The notes under the pieces were generated by a model that saw only the letters and a list, made by a program, of their open reading frames with translations, was not told where the DNA came from and made no database searches. Positions 34,565 through 46,280 of a DNA stretch of 64,000 bases are shown here, piece by piece (positions within the stretch are counted from its first letter, which is position 1; every line of letters starts with the position of its first letter). Source of the stretch: Tullyiplasma multilocale ATCC 49900 (GTDB lineage: Bacteria > Bacillota_I > Bacilli_A > Mycoplasmatales > Mycoplasmataceae). The stretch spans positions 186,001 through 250,000 of the forward strand of contig NZ_AXXW01000005.1 in the NCBI RefSeq assembly GCF_000483165.1, given 5' to 3'. A program made the translations under genes and the position numbers.

Positions 34565-35392
34565 TTATTTTTTATCTAGAACATCCTCAACTATTTTCTT
34601 TAAAAAGAATCTAAATGTTCTTGGGTGGTTTCTAGCTATCATAACGATGAAGCGTTCTTTTCAAGAATTAAAGTATCTTATCTTAGGTTTTTTAGAATTT
34701 GCAACTTTGAAGAAAAGTAATGCTAAGTCCTTGCTCGTCGTTTTAATCTCACTTGTATTGGGAACTAATTTAGTTACAGCATCAACAAGTCTTTGATATT
34801 CAGAACCCGGAGAAGTATTCCTAATTGCGTTAGCTACTGCTATCTCGCTTCATGAAGATTGTGTAAGTCCTGGTTGAATCACTACTGAACTTATCCCAAA
34901 TTGTCTGACCTCAGAATCTAGAACGTCACTCCATTGTTGAAGTGCTGCTTTAGAAGCATGATAATGTGCACCCAATGGCATATATAAGTTTCCGGCAATT
35001 GATCCAATGTTGATGATGATTCCGTTTTTTTGTTTCCTCATTATCGGTAGGACCATATTAGCTAATTCAACTGCACCAAAATAATTAACGTCAAATTGAT
35101 ATTTTGCATCATCAGTTTTAATTTCTTCGGTTGGCCCATACTCACCATATCCAGCATTATTAATTAGAACATCAATTCTTCCGTATTTTTCTATAGCTTG
35201 ATCTACAAATAGCTTATTTTCTGTTGGGTTAGTTACATCAACTTTAACAGGTGTGATATTTTCAACAGCTGGGATTTTTTCAACCCTGCGGGCCCCAGCA
35301 ATAACCTTTCATCCTTTATCTGCAAATAATTTAGCGGCTTCAAATCCCATTCCATTTGAAGCTCCGGTAATTAAAACTACTTTATTAGACAT
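34565..35392 (-). CDS. Short-chain dehydrogenase/reductase
   Basis: Classical SDR oxidoreductase of 275 residues using NAD(P). The cofactor motif TGASNGMG is near residue 9, NNAGYG near residue 78, the catalytic Ser in IGSIAG near residue 128 and YHASK near residue 143. A basic residue after the first Gly-rich turn (GARRVEK) favours NADP. The C-terminal 50 residues are basic and extend the core. No neighbour reveals the substrate. It lies 11 bases after the YgjP-like gene, so co-transcription is likely. Confidence 0.92.
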
Positions 35393-35403
35393 ATTGTCTC
35401 CTT

Positions 35404-36090
35404 CTATAAACCAGCACTATTCAAAACTTTAGATATCTCACGATAATTTGGGAGAAATTGTTCAACAAATCTTCAAAAGTCTTTTGAGTGATTGTGGTAT
35501 CGTAAGTGCGCAAGCTCGTGAATTATTACATAATCAATTATTTCGGGTTCAAAATGCAGAAGTTTAGTGTTATAAATTATTTTCTGCTGCGTTGGGTAAC
35601 AAACCCCTCATTTTGTATTCATAACTTTTACACTCATATTCCTAAATTCAACACCCATCATTAATGCGTATTGACTTGAACGATTGATAAATCAATTCTT
35701 ATATTGTTTAGCTAGAAATGTATAAATTTTATCTAATTGAATCTTTGAATCATAATAGTTTTTCATGAAAATCCCTTCTTCGTTTTGTTTAGTGTGAATA
35801 TTTTCATCAACTATAAACAAGGGCACCTCTTTATTAAATATTTTAATTCATGGTTGAGAACCATATAAATCGTATTTAGATCTAACCTCATAATTATTTT
35901 GGACTTGAGTGATTTTTGAAATATTCTTGTATATCATTCTCTCAATCTCTCAATCAGGAGCATATTCAGGAGCTGATATATGAATTTCTCCCTCACGTAC
36001 ACGAAGGATTATGTTTTTTTGTTTACCGTATCTTATATAGTAATTAACAGAATTGCCATTAACACTTAAACTTTTTTTAATTTCTGCCAT
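35404..36090 (-). CDS. YgjP-like (DUF45) metallopeptidase
   Basis: 228-residue protein of the YgjP/SprT-like zinc peptidase family. The zinc motif HELAHLRYHNHSKDFW is near residue 190, and before it come the family elements WGVCYPTQQKIIYN and EPEIIDYVIIHEL. No signal peptide is seen, so it is cytoplasmic. Cellular targets of this family are poorly known; some members sit near restriction genes, but none is present here. An AGGAAC site precedes the ATG. Confidence 0.9.
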
Positions 36091-36154
36091 AGTTCCTCCG
36101 TTCAATAGTTATATTATATAAAATAATCGACAGCAAATATAAACAACATATAAA

Positions 36155-36170
36155 AAACCCGCTTGGGTTT
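36155..36170 (-). terminator. Terminator of the coiled-coil gene
   Basis: Stem AAACCC/GGGTTT with a GCTT loop and a U run, 13 bases after the stop. Confidence 0.75.
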
Positions 36171-36182
36171 GCGTTTATATAC

Positions 36183-36638
36183 TTATGTCGTCTTGTTCTT
36201 GATGTTTGTGTTGAATCATTCAAGCATTTCTGCAAATATCGGTTTAGCATTAGTTCCAACATCTAACTTAGCTATTCCAAATACCGCCTTGTTTAAGTTG
36301 ATAATAGCTTTTTCAATACCTTCAAGTCGTTCTTCGATTACATCAAGTCTCTTTTCAATTACATCTAATCTTTCTTCAATTCTATCGAGTCTTTTGTCGA
36401 TTGCATCGAACTTTTGTAAAACTATAATTTGGAACTCTTTTTGTGTCATAGTAGTCCTTTCTAATTTGAGATGTTTCTTGATAATTATGTCGAAGAACTT
36501 CTCTAAAAATTTAATATAGGCTGTCTTCTCCTGATCATTTAAATTTGAAACTAGTGCAAATCATTCATCTTCAAAATCAAAAGCATCTTCACCTTCTTTA
36601 GACTTATATGGACCAAAGAAATATTTTTTGATTTTCAT
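36183..36638 (-). CDS. Coiled-coil protein, hypothetical (DUF16-like repeat)
   Basis: A 151-residue protein formed by an N-terminal acidic/aromatic region (residues 1-60) and a C-terminal coiled coil. The coil is built from repeats of the type RLDxIEERLDVIEK between about residues 80 and 112, an arrangement recalling the DUF16 proteins of Mycoplasma pneumoniae. A perfect TAGGAGG site precedes the ATG, and two UGA Trp codons lie at the acidic segment and near the C-terminus. Function unknown; such coils usually drive trimer or tetramer formation. Without UGA=Trp only the C-terminal half would be detected. Confidence 0.78.
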
Positions 36639-36838
36639 TAATACCTCCTAGAGGTCAAGGTTATAATTGCGTCTTATTTCAAAATTAGTATAGCAATGAA
36701 ATAACATAAAATTTAGATAAATTTAATTGTTAGAAATTGATAAATAATAAAAAATAAATTTCTTTACCTGCCTCATTAAGTATTAGGAGTTTTTTAGAAA
36801 TATTTACCATTGATTTGAACTTATTTGAAAAAATTAAA

Positions 36839-36870
36839 AAATAGATAACACGTAATCGTGCTATCTATTT
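36839..36870 (-). terminator. Terminator of ychF
   Basis: Stem AATAGATAACACG/CGTGCTATCTATT with one mismatch, then a long U run on the minus strand. Confidence 0.88.
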
Positions 36871-36873
36871 TTT

Positions 36874-37968
36874 TTAGTTATTAAATTTGAAGAAACATAC
36901 ATCTCCATCTTGCATGATGTATTGTTTTCCCTCTAAACGCATTTTTCCAGCATCTTTAACGGCTTTTTCACTACCATGCTCAAATAGAGCGTCAATATGG
37001 TAAATATCAGCCTTAATGAACCCTTTTTCAAAGTCTGTATGAATAATACCAGCACATTGTGGTGCTGTTGAACCTTCAGGGAATTGTCATGAACGAGCTT
37101 CTTGAGGACCAGCTGTAAAGTAAGTTTGTAATCCTAAAGTTTTGTAAGCTGCTTGAATTAATGAGTCTAGTCCTGATTGAGTAGCTCCAAGATCTGCTAA
37201 GAACATATCTCTTTCTTCAGGAGTAGCTTCTGATAAATCTTCTTCGATTTTTGCACAAATTTTAACCACTTCACAACCGATGTTTGCAGCAAATTCTTTA
37301 ACTTGTTTTACATATTGGTTATCTTCAGCCAATTCATCATCATTTACGTTACATACGTAAATGAAAGGTTTAGCTGTTAATAATTGGAATCCTGATAAGA
37401 TTTTGTTTTCTTCATCAGATAATTCTAAAGTATTTAATAGTTTTCCTTCATCTAAGCAAACTGCTAATTTTTGTAAAACATCATTTTCAGCTTTGAAAGT
37501 TTTATCTCCACCTTTTACTTTTGAAGCAATTTTATCAATACGTTTTTTGATTGTTGCTTCATCAGATAACATCAATTCTAAGTTAATGATTTCGATATCA
37601 CGAACTGGATCAACACTTCCTTCAACGTGAGTAATATCTTTATCATCAAAACATCTTACAACTTCACAAATTGCGTCAGTTTCTCTAATGTTTGCTAAGA
37701 AAGCATTTCCTAAACCTTCACCTTTTGAAGCTCCAGCAATTAAACCAGCAATGTCAACGAATTCAATTGTTGTTGCGATTTTCTTTTTAGATTCAAAGAT
37801 TTCTTGTAATTTATCTAAACGGTAATCTGGTACTTCTACCACTCCTACGTTTGGTTTAATTGTTGCAAATGGGTAATTTGCAGCTTCTACTTTTGAGTTT
37901 GTGATTGCGTTAAATAATGTTGATTTCCCTACGTTTGGTAATCCTACAATCCCTACTTTTAATGCCAT
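36874..37968 (-). CDS. ychF: Redox-regulated ATPase YchF (OLA1 family)
   Basis: Ribosome-associated Obg-related P-loop protein, 364 residues. It begins MALKVGIVGLPNVGKST, has the switch region NYPFATIKPN near residue 32, the G3 motif DIAGLIAGASKGEG near residue 73 and, where GTPases have NKxD, YVCNVND, which in this family correlates with ATP preference. The C-terminal TGS domain is complete to DGDVCFFKFNN. It starts one base after the upstream membrane gene ends, so it is last in the pgsA-independent rsmG-DUF951-membrane-ychF run. Confidence 0.97.
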
Positions 37969-37969
37969 A

Positions 37970-38398
37970 TTATATTTCTCCTGTTTCTGTTTTATTTTGT
38001 GATTTTAAAATCAAGACACTTCCGATGATTCCGATTACTAAACCAATAACAAAACCTAATCACATGATTTGTTTTGTTTTAGTTGTATCATGAGTCATTA
38101 ATGAAGCTGTTGATAAAAAGATTAGTCAACCATTACCGAATAAAAATCCCGTAACAACAATTGTAATCAAAATTTTTCAAACCATTCCTAATTCATTATT
38201 AACTTGAGTTACTTCCATTTCAAAAATAGGTTCTCTCAATAATTTAACTTGATCATGATTGCCGTTGTTTTTATTGATAACAGTTATTACTATGAAAGCT
38301 ATTGCTACCAATAGTACATTAACTATCCCTGCCACTAATGTGGCAATAGTCCCATATTTAACTTTTGTATTAAATACAGGTTTCATATTATCTTTCAT
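37970..38398 (-). CDS. Small membrane protein, hypothetical
   Basis: A 142-residue protein with three predicted membrane helices, near residues 16-41, 75-98 and 113-133, and a charged loop between helices 1 and 2. No recognised motif. It is tightly packed between a DUF951 gene and ychF, with its ATG one base after the DUF951 stop, so it is surely co-transcribed with them. Two UGA Trp codons occur. Confidence 0.8.
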
Positions 38399-38399
38399 A

Positions 38400-38588
38400 C
38401 TAATTCACCTTCGCTTTCAATTGACGTTTTAGAACTTCTCTCTTTAATTCGATGAAAAGATCAAATTTGATGGTACTTCTAAATTTATACTTTGCACCAA
38501 TGCGAATTAATTCTCATTGTGTTGTCCCACTTGGATGACTTTTGTTAAATTCGACAATGTCTCCAATAGTCAAATCTTCGTAATTCAT
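38400..38588 (-). CDS. DUF951 family protein
   Basis: A 62-residue protein matching the small conserved DUF951 family of Firmicutes and Mollicutes. The visible core is LTIGDIVEFNKSHPSG (the family PHPCG-like element, here without the Cys), followed by WELIRIGAKYKFR and a C-terminal Arg/Lys helix. Function unknown; family members occur near ychF, as here. The ATG overlaps the rsmG stop as TAATG. Confidence 0.85.
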
Positions 38589-39286
38589 TATTGTGAATCC
38601 TTTTTAATTGCTGAATAAGTTCTTGGATACATTTCGTTTGTTGAAGTTGTCTTTGTATAGAATAAGTTAATTCTTTCTCCATAACCTTTATCAACTAAGA
38701 TTTGTTTCTCTGTTAAAGATAATCCCATCTTTACATCACGGCCTCTTAAATGTCTCATTTCTTCATCAGCTCTCGGACCTTTTAAAGTAATGTATAATCC
38801 ACCAACTTTAACTAATTGAACTCCGATTTCTAAAATAATATCTAAGTAAGCTACAGCTCTTGATACAACAATATCAAACTCTTCTTTATGAGCTACTGAA
38901 AATTCTTCAGCACGTTCATTAGTAACTGTGATTCCTGTTAAACCAAGTTTTTCAATTGCCAAGTTTAAGAAAAATACTTTCTTGTTATTTGATTCAATCA
39001 AAGTTATTTCAGTTGCTGGGAAAAAGATTTTTAATACAATCCCAGGAAAACCAGCACCAGTTCCAATATCAGCAATTTTCTGATTTGTAATTGGACAATT
39101 TTCTGTAAATAATAATGAATCTAAAAAGTGTTTTACATAAACATCATTTTCTTCAGTTATTCTTGTTAAGTTATACTTTGCATTTTCTTCAGTAAGAATT
39201 TCAAAATATCTCTCTAATTTTTCTTTTATATCTTCTGTTAGTTTGAAGTTTTTGTATCCTTCAAAGATTTCTCAATTATTAAACAT
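38588..39286 (-). CDS. rsmG: 16S rRNA (guanine527-N7)-methyltransferase RsmG
   Basis: SAM-dependent methyltransferase for G527 of 16S rRNA, 232 residues. Motif I is IADIGTGAGFPGIVL near residue 70, followed by IESNNKKVFFLN and VVSRAVA, the usual GidB arrangement. It lies in another transcription unit than mnmG (gidA). It is the first gene of a coupled set that continues with DUF951, a membrane protein and ychF. Confidence 0.95.
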
Positions 39287-39304
39287 ATGTTATGCCTTTC
39301 ATAA

Positions 39305-39330
39305 ACAAAAGAGGTCTCTACCTCTTTTGT
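39305..39330 (-). terminator. Terminator of pgsA
   Basis: Stem ACAAAAGAGG/CCTCTTTTGT just after the pgsA stop. Confidence 0.85.
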
Positions 39331-39335
39331 TGCTA

Positions 39336-39980
39336 TTAAAATAGACTTGGTTTAGCTTTAATGAAGTAAACAGCTCCACTGTAAATACTAAAGAATGTTG
39401 CAATATACATTGGAATCATCAACACTTGGTTTAATCATCCATATTCATTTGATATATTTCCAGTAGCAAAAAATTTGTAGTTAACAAAGAATAAAATTGA
39501 TAACCCTATCATTTGGAACATGGTTTTTAACTTACCACCCATTCCAGCAGCTAGTGTAACTCCTTTTTTAGATAAGATCATTCTAATGAAGTCAACAGCA
39601 ATATCTCTTAAGATTAGGATTAATACCATTCAAACCGGTAACATTCCTGTTACTGAAAATAAAATTAAAGTTGAGTTAACTAATAATTTATCTGCGATTG
39701 GATCAAAGAATTTTCCAAAATCAGTCACTTGATTATTTTTTCTTGCTAGATATCCATCTAAGAAGTCAGTGAAACTAGCAATGATGAATACTAGTCCAGC
39801 TACTAATCATAATATTGGTAATTGGAAGTTATCTCCCATATTAATAGTTCAATCTCAGTTTTTACCGTTTTTGATTTCAACATAATAACTAACTAAAATT
39901 AAAACAATAACAACCGGCACTAATAATAGTCTTACCAAAGTTAAGATATTTGGCAAGTTCATTTGTGATTTATTTTTCAT
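39336..39980 (-). CDS. pgsA: CDP-diacylglycerol-glycerol-3-phosphate 3-phosphatidyltransferase
   Basis: Makes phosphatidylglycerol phosphate, the precursor of cardiolipin (see cls at the left edge). The 214-residue membrane protein carries the CDP-alcohol phosphotransferase motif in three blocks: DFLDGYLAR near residue 72, then DFGKFFDP and ADK near residue 90, giving the D-x2-D-G-x2-A-R-x8-G-x3-D-x3-D pattern. Several membrane spans flank it. Confidence 0.95.
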
Positions 39981-40022
39981 ATGAATTCCTCTTTTTACTA
40001 CATTAATTTTAACACAAATAAA

Positions 40023-40044
40023 AAAACCTTTATTTAAAGGTTTT
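40023..40044 (-). terminator. Terminator of APC permease 1
   Basis: Hairpin AAAACCTTT/AAAGGTTTT with a U tail, five bases past the stop. Confidence 0.85.
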
Positions 40045-40048
40045 GCTA

Positions 40049-41692
40049 TTATTCTTTTTGTTTTGAAGAAGTTTTTACAGCTTCATCTGTTTTTAGTTTT
40101 TGAGCAACAATTGCATCATAATCGATTTCTTTAACATCATCTGTAATATCTTCGATGATTTCACCATCAAATCCATCAATGAATGGATCTTTTTTGAATC
40201 TACTTTCTTGTCAGAAGTAAGCAATTACAGCAACAATTAAGGAAATAACTAAAATTACTGTGAAGATAAATCCGTCTGATTTTAATCAGTTAGGAGCATC
40301 TAGAGTCATAAAGATAAAGATTCCAAAGAAGTTGAAAACTGTCATGAAGATTCCTGAAATTCAGGCACATACATAGAAGAATTTAACTTTTTGTACTTTT
40401 ACTTTTTTTGTACGTCTATTTCTAATGGCTGCAAATGTTAGAACATTAATCATAATGAATACTAATACAGCACTTCCACTAGATAAGCTTCCAACAAACA
40501 TCATTGGGACATCATAGAGAGCTTGTAGTTTATCGTCACTGAGACCTTCAAAGGATTGGTTAATTCCACTTCACCCTTCTCTTGGTATCACAAATCCAAT
40601 AACTACTAAGATTGTGTAAAAAGTAATTGATAATGAAAGTTTAATGATAGCTGCTTTAGCAACTGTCATTTTACGATCTTTTGTATAAACTATCTTTACA
40701 TTGTAGTCTGAAATTAATTCAATCATTCCAATTGATGAATAAATGTTTGTATTAATTAAACAAATCATCATCAAGATTATATTTGAAACTATTCGGGCAG
40801 CATCTTTTGAACCTTGACTAGGATTTGCTTGTCCACCAGAAAATAGTTTTTCTAATAATTTAACAACAGATCCATCAGTTGACCCAACAAATAACGAAAT
40901 TGCCATTAATACATAAAAGATGGCAACAAAGATCATTCCAGCCAATAATGCTTTTGGAACTTGTTCTTTGTGTTTTGCTGTTTTTTGAGAGTTAGCAACA
41001 TATACATAACCATCAAAGGCAAATAAGATTGCTCCAAATCCACCTAGAAAGTTTAATGGTGCAACATTTGATGTACTTCAGTCACCAATTGTTTCTCCAC
41101 CAATAACTCCACCATTTCACATAGCGTTTGATTTTGATATCAAGAAGAAACCAGCTACAAGAGCAATTACTAACGGAACAAATTTAAAGATACTTCCAAA
41201 AATTTGTACTTTTTTCCCAAATGCAGGAGCATAAATATTTGCTATTGTAAATGAAACCAAAATTACAATTCCAGCAATTAAGTAAATCATTAATTGTTCA
41301 CTACCACTTAAAGGCATATTTAGCGCCTTAAAGAAATAAGTGATAAAACTTCCGATAAAGACAGCTTCAACACTTGGAATATATACGATTGTATATACCA
41401 AACTGAAAAATGAAGCAGTTTTACGGTTAATAAATATTTTTGATCAGTTACCAATAGTACCATTTCCAAAATATTTAGTGGCTGAAGATATTTCGATGAA
41501 TACCACAACTGATAAAACACAAATTATACCAACTACTCCTCATAAAGCAATCGCAATTAAGGGATTGTGTGTTTGAGATAGTAGTTCATTATTTTTCATA
41601 TAGATCCCTGAACCGATAACAGTTCCCAAAACCATTGTGAATAAAGTTAGAAATTCAAAACGTTTTGACGATCTAGATTTTTTCAAACCCAT
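40049..41692 (-). CDS. APC family amino acid permease (copy 1)
   Basis: Amino acid/polyamine/organocation transporter of 547 residues with about 12-14 helices. The first helix has the substrate-binding break GTVIGSGIY near residue 23, and helix 6 the GAILFAFDGYVY element near residue 215. A basic N-terminus and an acidic C-terminal tail (about 60 residues) face the cytoplasm. It is about half identical to the next gene by eye, with shared blocks such as KALLAGM(I/V)FVA(I/V)FYVLMAISLF, so the pair arose by tandem duplication. Substrate unknown. Confidence 0.9.
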
Positions 41693-41772
41693 ATTAAGTA
41701 CCTCTTTATCTATAACTATTAAAACCCATAAAACAGTAAAAGTAAAACTAATTTTAACTTAAAATAAAAAAA

Positions 41773-41802
41773 ACAATATTTCCAAAATATTGGAAATATT
41801 GT
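41773..41802 (-). terminator. Terminator of APC permease 2
   Basis: Strong stem ACAATATTTCC/GGAAATATTGT, then a long U run on the minus strand. Confidence 0.88.
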
Positions 41803-41808
41803 AAACAA

Positions 41809-43419
41809 TTATTTAGCCAATTCTGATTCTTTAGTTTTCTTAAATACTGCTTTTGTTTTAGATTTGATTCAAGGTAGAATTTTGAAGTTTTCACTCGCTT
41901 CTAATTCTCCGTCAAATCCTTCAACAAATGGGTCTTTTTTGAACATGTATTCTTGAATTAAGAATAATGTCAATATAACACCTAGTTCTATTGAAAGTAA
42001 TATTAAGAAAGGTAAACCATCAGATTTTGATCATGAAACCTTTATATCTCCATATAGTACATTATTAGGAACTAGGAAAGTAAATATCCCTAAGATTACG
42101 AAACTTGCCATTAATATTCCACATATTCAGGCAATTGGTACGAAACCTTTTACTTTATCTACTTTTACTTTGTTTGTTTTCCTATTTAATATACCAACAA
42201 AGATTAATGATGAAACAACCCCGAATCCTAAACAAGATGCAGTTGAAGACATAATCCCAATGAATTTAACCATTGAGTTAGTAACTGCTCTATTATAATC
42301 AAGGTTAGATAATAATTCATGTCCTGCTTTATCCATAGTTAATAAACCGATTGTTAAGAACAATGTATAAATAACTACTGAACATGCGATTTGAGTCATT
42401 CCTGATTTAAATAAACTGGCTTTTCTATTTCTTGAATAGAAAAGTTTAGCTCTAGCATCTGATTCATGTCCCACAACCCCAATAAATGAGAAAGTGTTAA
42501 CTCCAAGAATACAGATAATCATTGAAATAACTGATGTGATTATTCTTGCAGTATCAGCACCAGCTCCGCCAACACTACCACCAGAAAAGACTCTTTCTAG
42601 TAATTGCACGATTGAACCATCTGGAGAACCTAAGAATAGTGATATAGCCATCAATACATAAAATACTGCTACGAAGACCATTCCAGCTAATAACGCTTTA
42701 GGAACAACTTGTTTGTGTTTAGCTGTTTTTTGAGCATTTGCAATATAAATGAATCCATCGAATGAGAATAAAATCCCACCAAATCCACGGAAGAATAAAC
42801 CAACATCGAACGATGAAGTTGATCAACCTTGATCATCCACTCACATAGCTCCATCGTGTGTTCCTGCCAATACAAATCCAGCCACTAATGCAATTAATAA
42901 TGGAATGAATTTAAATGCTGTTCCAAAAACTTGAATTGATCTTGAAACAGTTTGGCTGTAGACATTAATCATTGTAAATGTAACGATCATTGTTATTCCA
43001 ACTAGTAAGTAAATAGTAAACATTTCTTCAGCTGATAACCGTAGACCTGCCGCTTGGAAAAAGTATGTTAAGAACATAGCTGAGAAAATTGATTGACAAC
43101 TAGGAACATAAACGACTGTATACATCATTGAAAACAATGATGCAGCTCTTCTATTAATAAATAACTTTGATCAATTTCCAACTGTTCCATTTCCAAAGTC
43201 TTTTGTTGATGAAGATATTTCTAAAAAGATATAGACAGTTCCAACACACACTAATCCAACAACTATTCAAAGAATAATCGCAATAATTGGGTTTTGAGTT
43301 CCTGTTAACAATTCATTATTTTTCATGTAAATTCCAGTACCAATTAAGATACCAAGAACCATTGTAAATAACGTCATGAATTCAAAGAACTTAGAACTAC
43401 TTGTCTTGCCTTTTTTCAT
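41809..43419 (-). CDS. APC family amino acid permease (copy 2)
   Basis: 536-residue paralogue of the permease at 40049-41692, with the same helix-1 break (GILIGTGIY near residue 23), the GGILFSFDGFIY element near residue 215, and a Lys-rich C-terminal tail instead of an acidic one. The opposite tail charges suggest different regulation or partners. It has its own ribosome site and terminator, so the copies are separately expressed. Substrate unknown. Confidence 0.9.
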
Positions 43420-43469
43420 AAAAATTTCTCCTATAATATTTAAGTTTCAATTATTGTATAAGACTATAT

Positions 43470-43505
43470 AAAAAAAGTAAATCTTTTTTTAGATTTACTT
43501 TTTTT
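43470..43505 (-). terminator. Terminator of mgtA
   Basis: Stem AAAAAAAGTAAATCT/AGATTTACTTTTTTT, very A/T-rich, 18 bases past the stop. Confidence 0.85.
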
Positions 43506-43522
43506 ATTTATGAAATTTAATC

Positions 43523-46201
43523 TTATAACCAGCTTTTAAAGACCTTTTTATAGGCGAATTTAAAGGTTTCGGCAAGAATTCAAGCCAAGACCAGCAACCC
43601 GACCAAAACAAGTCATCATCAAGCTTTTTCGTCTCCTAGCATTGGTGCAAAGTTTAAGTTAGGTTTTTCTAATGAACCATCAATGAAAATGAACATAAAT
43701 GGAATTGTGGCAAACCCCAACATCCCTAGTCACAATGTTTTAGATGGACGAGATTGAATAAATGATATTTTTTCAGTTCTATAAACAAAAATTATCAAGA
43801 TGTGTGTCAGCATAGATTCTAAAAAGAATGCTGTCTGAAATTGGTTAAGAGTTTCTGGATCTGTTATTTGTGCCCCATTTTGAAGCATTCCAAATCCAAA
43901 ACCAAGTATGACGAAGTTTAATACAGAAATTATTGTTTCAACTAAACCATTTCAAATACCGAATGGAATAATTGTATTTGTATTTCACTTCATTGGCTTT
44001 CTAACCGTGTCTTTATCAACACTATCGAAAACAAAGATCAGATTTGCAAAATCAAAAATTAAGTTTTGAATCAATAATTGAATTGGTGACATTGCCGCAA
44101 ATTCAAATCACAATGCTGATATCAACAGGCTTATCATTATCCCAAAGTTGGCTGCAACCGTTATTTTTATATATTTAATTGCATTAGAGAAAATTTCTCT
44201 CCCTTTAACGAATGAATTTTCCAATACTGCCAAATCTTTTTCTAAAAGAATTACATCAGCTGCAGCTTTTGCTAAAGGTGTTCCATTATTAACAGATATT
44301 CCAACGTCAGCTCTTCTAAGTGCTGGTGCATCATTTACACCATCACCTAGGAACGCTACGACATTATCCTTTTTAAGTAGATCTACCACTACCGCCTTAT
44401 TTATTGGTGATAGTTTAGAGAAGATGTTGATTGACTCTACAACTTTACTCAATTCTTGATTTGTCATTCTGTCAATTTCAGAACCTAAGATAGTTTGGAC
44501 ATTATCCATCCCAATTTTATTTGCGATATTAATAGCGATATCTTCAGCGTCACCTGTTAACACTTTTAAATCAATATTGTATTCTTTGATGATTTTGATA
44601 GCTTCAATAACACCTGGTTTTAAAACATCTTCAAAAAAGGCTAATCCTTCAAAAATCATATCAGAATAATCAATTTCTGAAGTTTGTTTTGTAGCGACAA
44701 CTATTGTTCTGAAACCATCCTTTGTTCACTTAGCTATAATTTTTTTGATGTCTTCTATGTCAGCATTTGTGATTTTAATAACTTCATCATTTTTTCTAAT
44801 AAATGAAATATTAGATAACATTTCTTCAACTGATCCTTTTGTAATTTGAAACATATCCTCTTTGTATTTAAGTAAAACGGATGTGGTTCTTGTTTCATGA
44901 TCAAAGGGAATGTCTTTTATTATTGTGTAATCTTTTACTGAAAAATCATTTTCAAATTTTTTGTAAATTGCGCGATCAATATTATTTGAAAGGTTTTGCT
45001 GGTAAGCAGCATTTAGAAATAGTAACTTTGACAACCCAGTGTCTTGAGTGCTATCTAAATTACACCAGTGATTAAGTTCAATTTCATCCAATGTTAATGT
45101 TCCAGTTTTATCAGTTGCTAAAATATTTACGCTTCCCATATTTTGAACAACCGCTAAGTTCTTAATTACAACTTTACCTTTTGCCAATTGCTTGCTCCCT
45201 AATTTCAAGTTAGAAGAAATAATAGCTGGTAAAGCTTCAGGTGTAAGAGCCACTGCAATTGAAAGAGCAAATATTAAAGGGTTTGCTCAATCAGTTCAAC
45301 CATTACGTCCAAAGGCTGCTAAAAAGATGATTGGAACCATTATAAGAATTGAAGATACCAAAATTTTAGTAATTTTAGCCAAACCTTTTTCGTAATCACT
45401 TTCCTCATCTTCTTCAACCATTTTAATTATTGAAGAAGCATAATTTTGTTCTGCTGTATTTATGATGACAGCAACGCATGTTCCAGCAACAACTGTGGTT
45501 TGTGCGAATATTATATTTTGAAGATCAATAAGTCTTGCTTCTGCATTGTCCACTGATTTAGTAACACTTTGACTTTCTCCGGTAAGGGTTGATTGATCTA
45601 TCAATAAGTTTTGTTGTCACAAGATTCTAGCATCAGCCGGAATGATATCACCTTGATGTAGAACAATTACATCACCAATTAATAATTCCGATTGTTCTTT
45701 GAAAATAAGATCTTTTTTAAGTTCAACAAAATTGATATTATCAAGATCTTTCAATTCCCCATTATAAATTAAGAAATTATTCTCAATCATTTTGTTAAGT
45801 TCTAGATTGGTTTTATAGGCCTTAAATTCCTGTCTGTAATCAACTGTACCCGCTAGGAAAACCATGAATATAACCATTATTGAAGAAATCAAGTTTATGT
45901 AATCATACCCACCGTTTATGTCTTTAACAGTGAAGAAAATTACCATTTCGATAATCCCAATTACTCACAATAAAAGATTAAAGGGTTCTGTAATAGCCTC
46001 TAGAAATTTCTTGATGTGTGAAAATTTCGGCGGAATGATTTCATTTTTACCAAATTTATCTTCTTGTGCTTCTCTCTCCGATTTATCAATCCCAATATTT
46101 GAATTCATAACTTCAGATAGGTTATTAATATTAGAATTGGCTATATTGATAACCTTAGCTTCCTCATTGTATTTAAGCTCTTTGATTTCTTTTTGTTTCA
46201 T
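43523..46201 (-). CDS. mgtA: Mg2+-importing P-type ATPase (MgtA-like, P3B)
   Basis: Membrane cation pump of 892 residues. The actuator motif is TLTGES near residue 205, the phosphorylation site is DKTGT with Asp near residue 364, KGSVEEM is the nucleotide-binding Lys region near residue 455, and GDGVNDAPALRRADVGI is the hinge near residue 620. The helix-4 element ALTPEALPAIISSNLKLG matches MgtA/MgtB rather than calcium pumps. The protein is full length with ten predicted helices. It may also move other divalent cations. Confidence 0.92.
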
Positions 46202-46257
46202 GCTAATTACCTCTTAGTTTGATTTTAGCACCACGGGTTTTGTAATTGGCAATAAAA

Positions 46258-46279
46258 AAAGAATTCCGAAGAATTCTTT
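46258..46279 (-). terminator. Terminator of the membrane-HU gene
   Basis: Stem AAAGAATTC/GAATTCTTT with CGAA loop directly after the stop. Confidence 0.82.
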
Positions 46280-46280
46280 A

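Noticed and set aside
36740-36835. Short ORF of about 26 codons between the coiled-coil gene and ychF
   Set aside because: No ribosome site and no recognised sequence; the region otherwise shows nothing beyond the ychF terminator.
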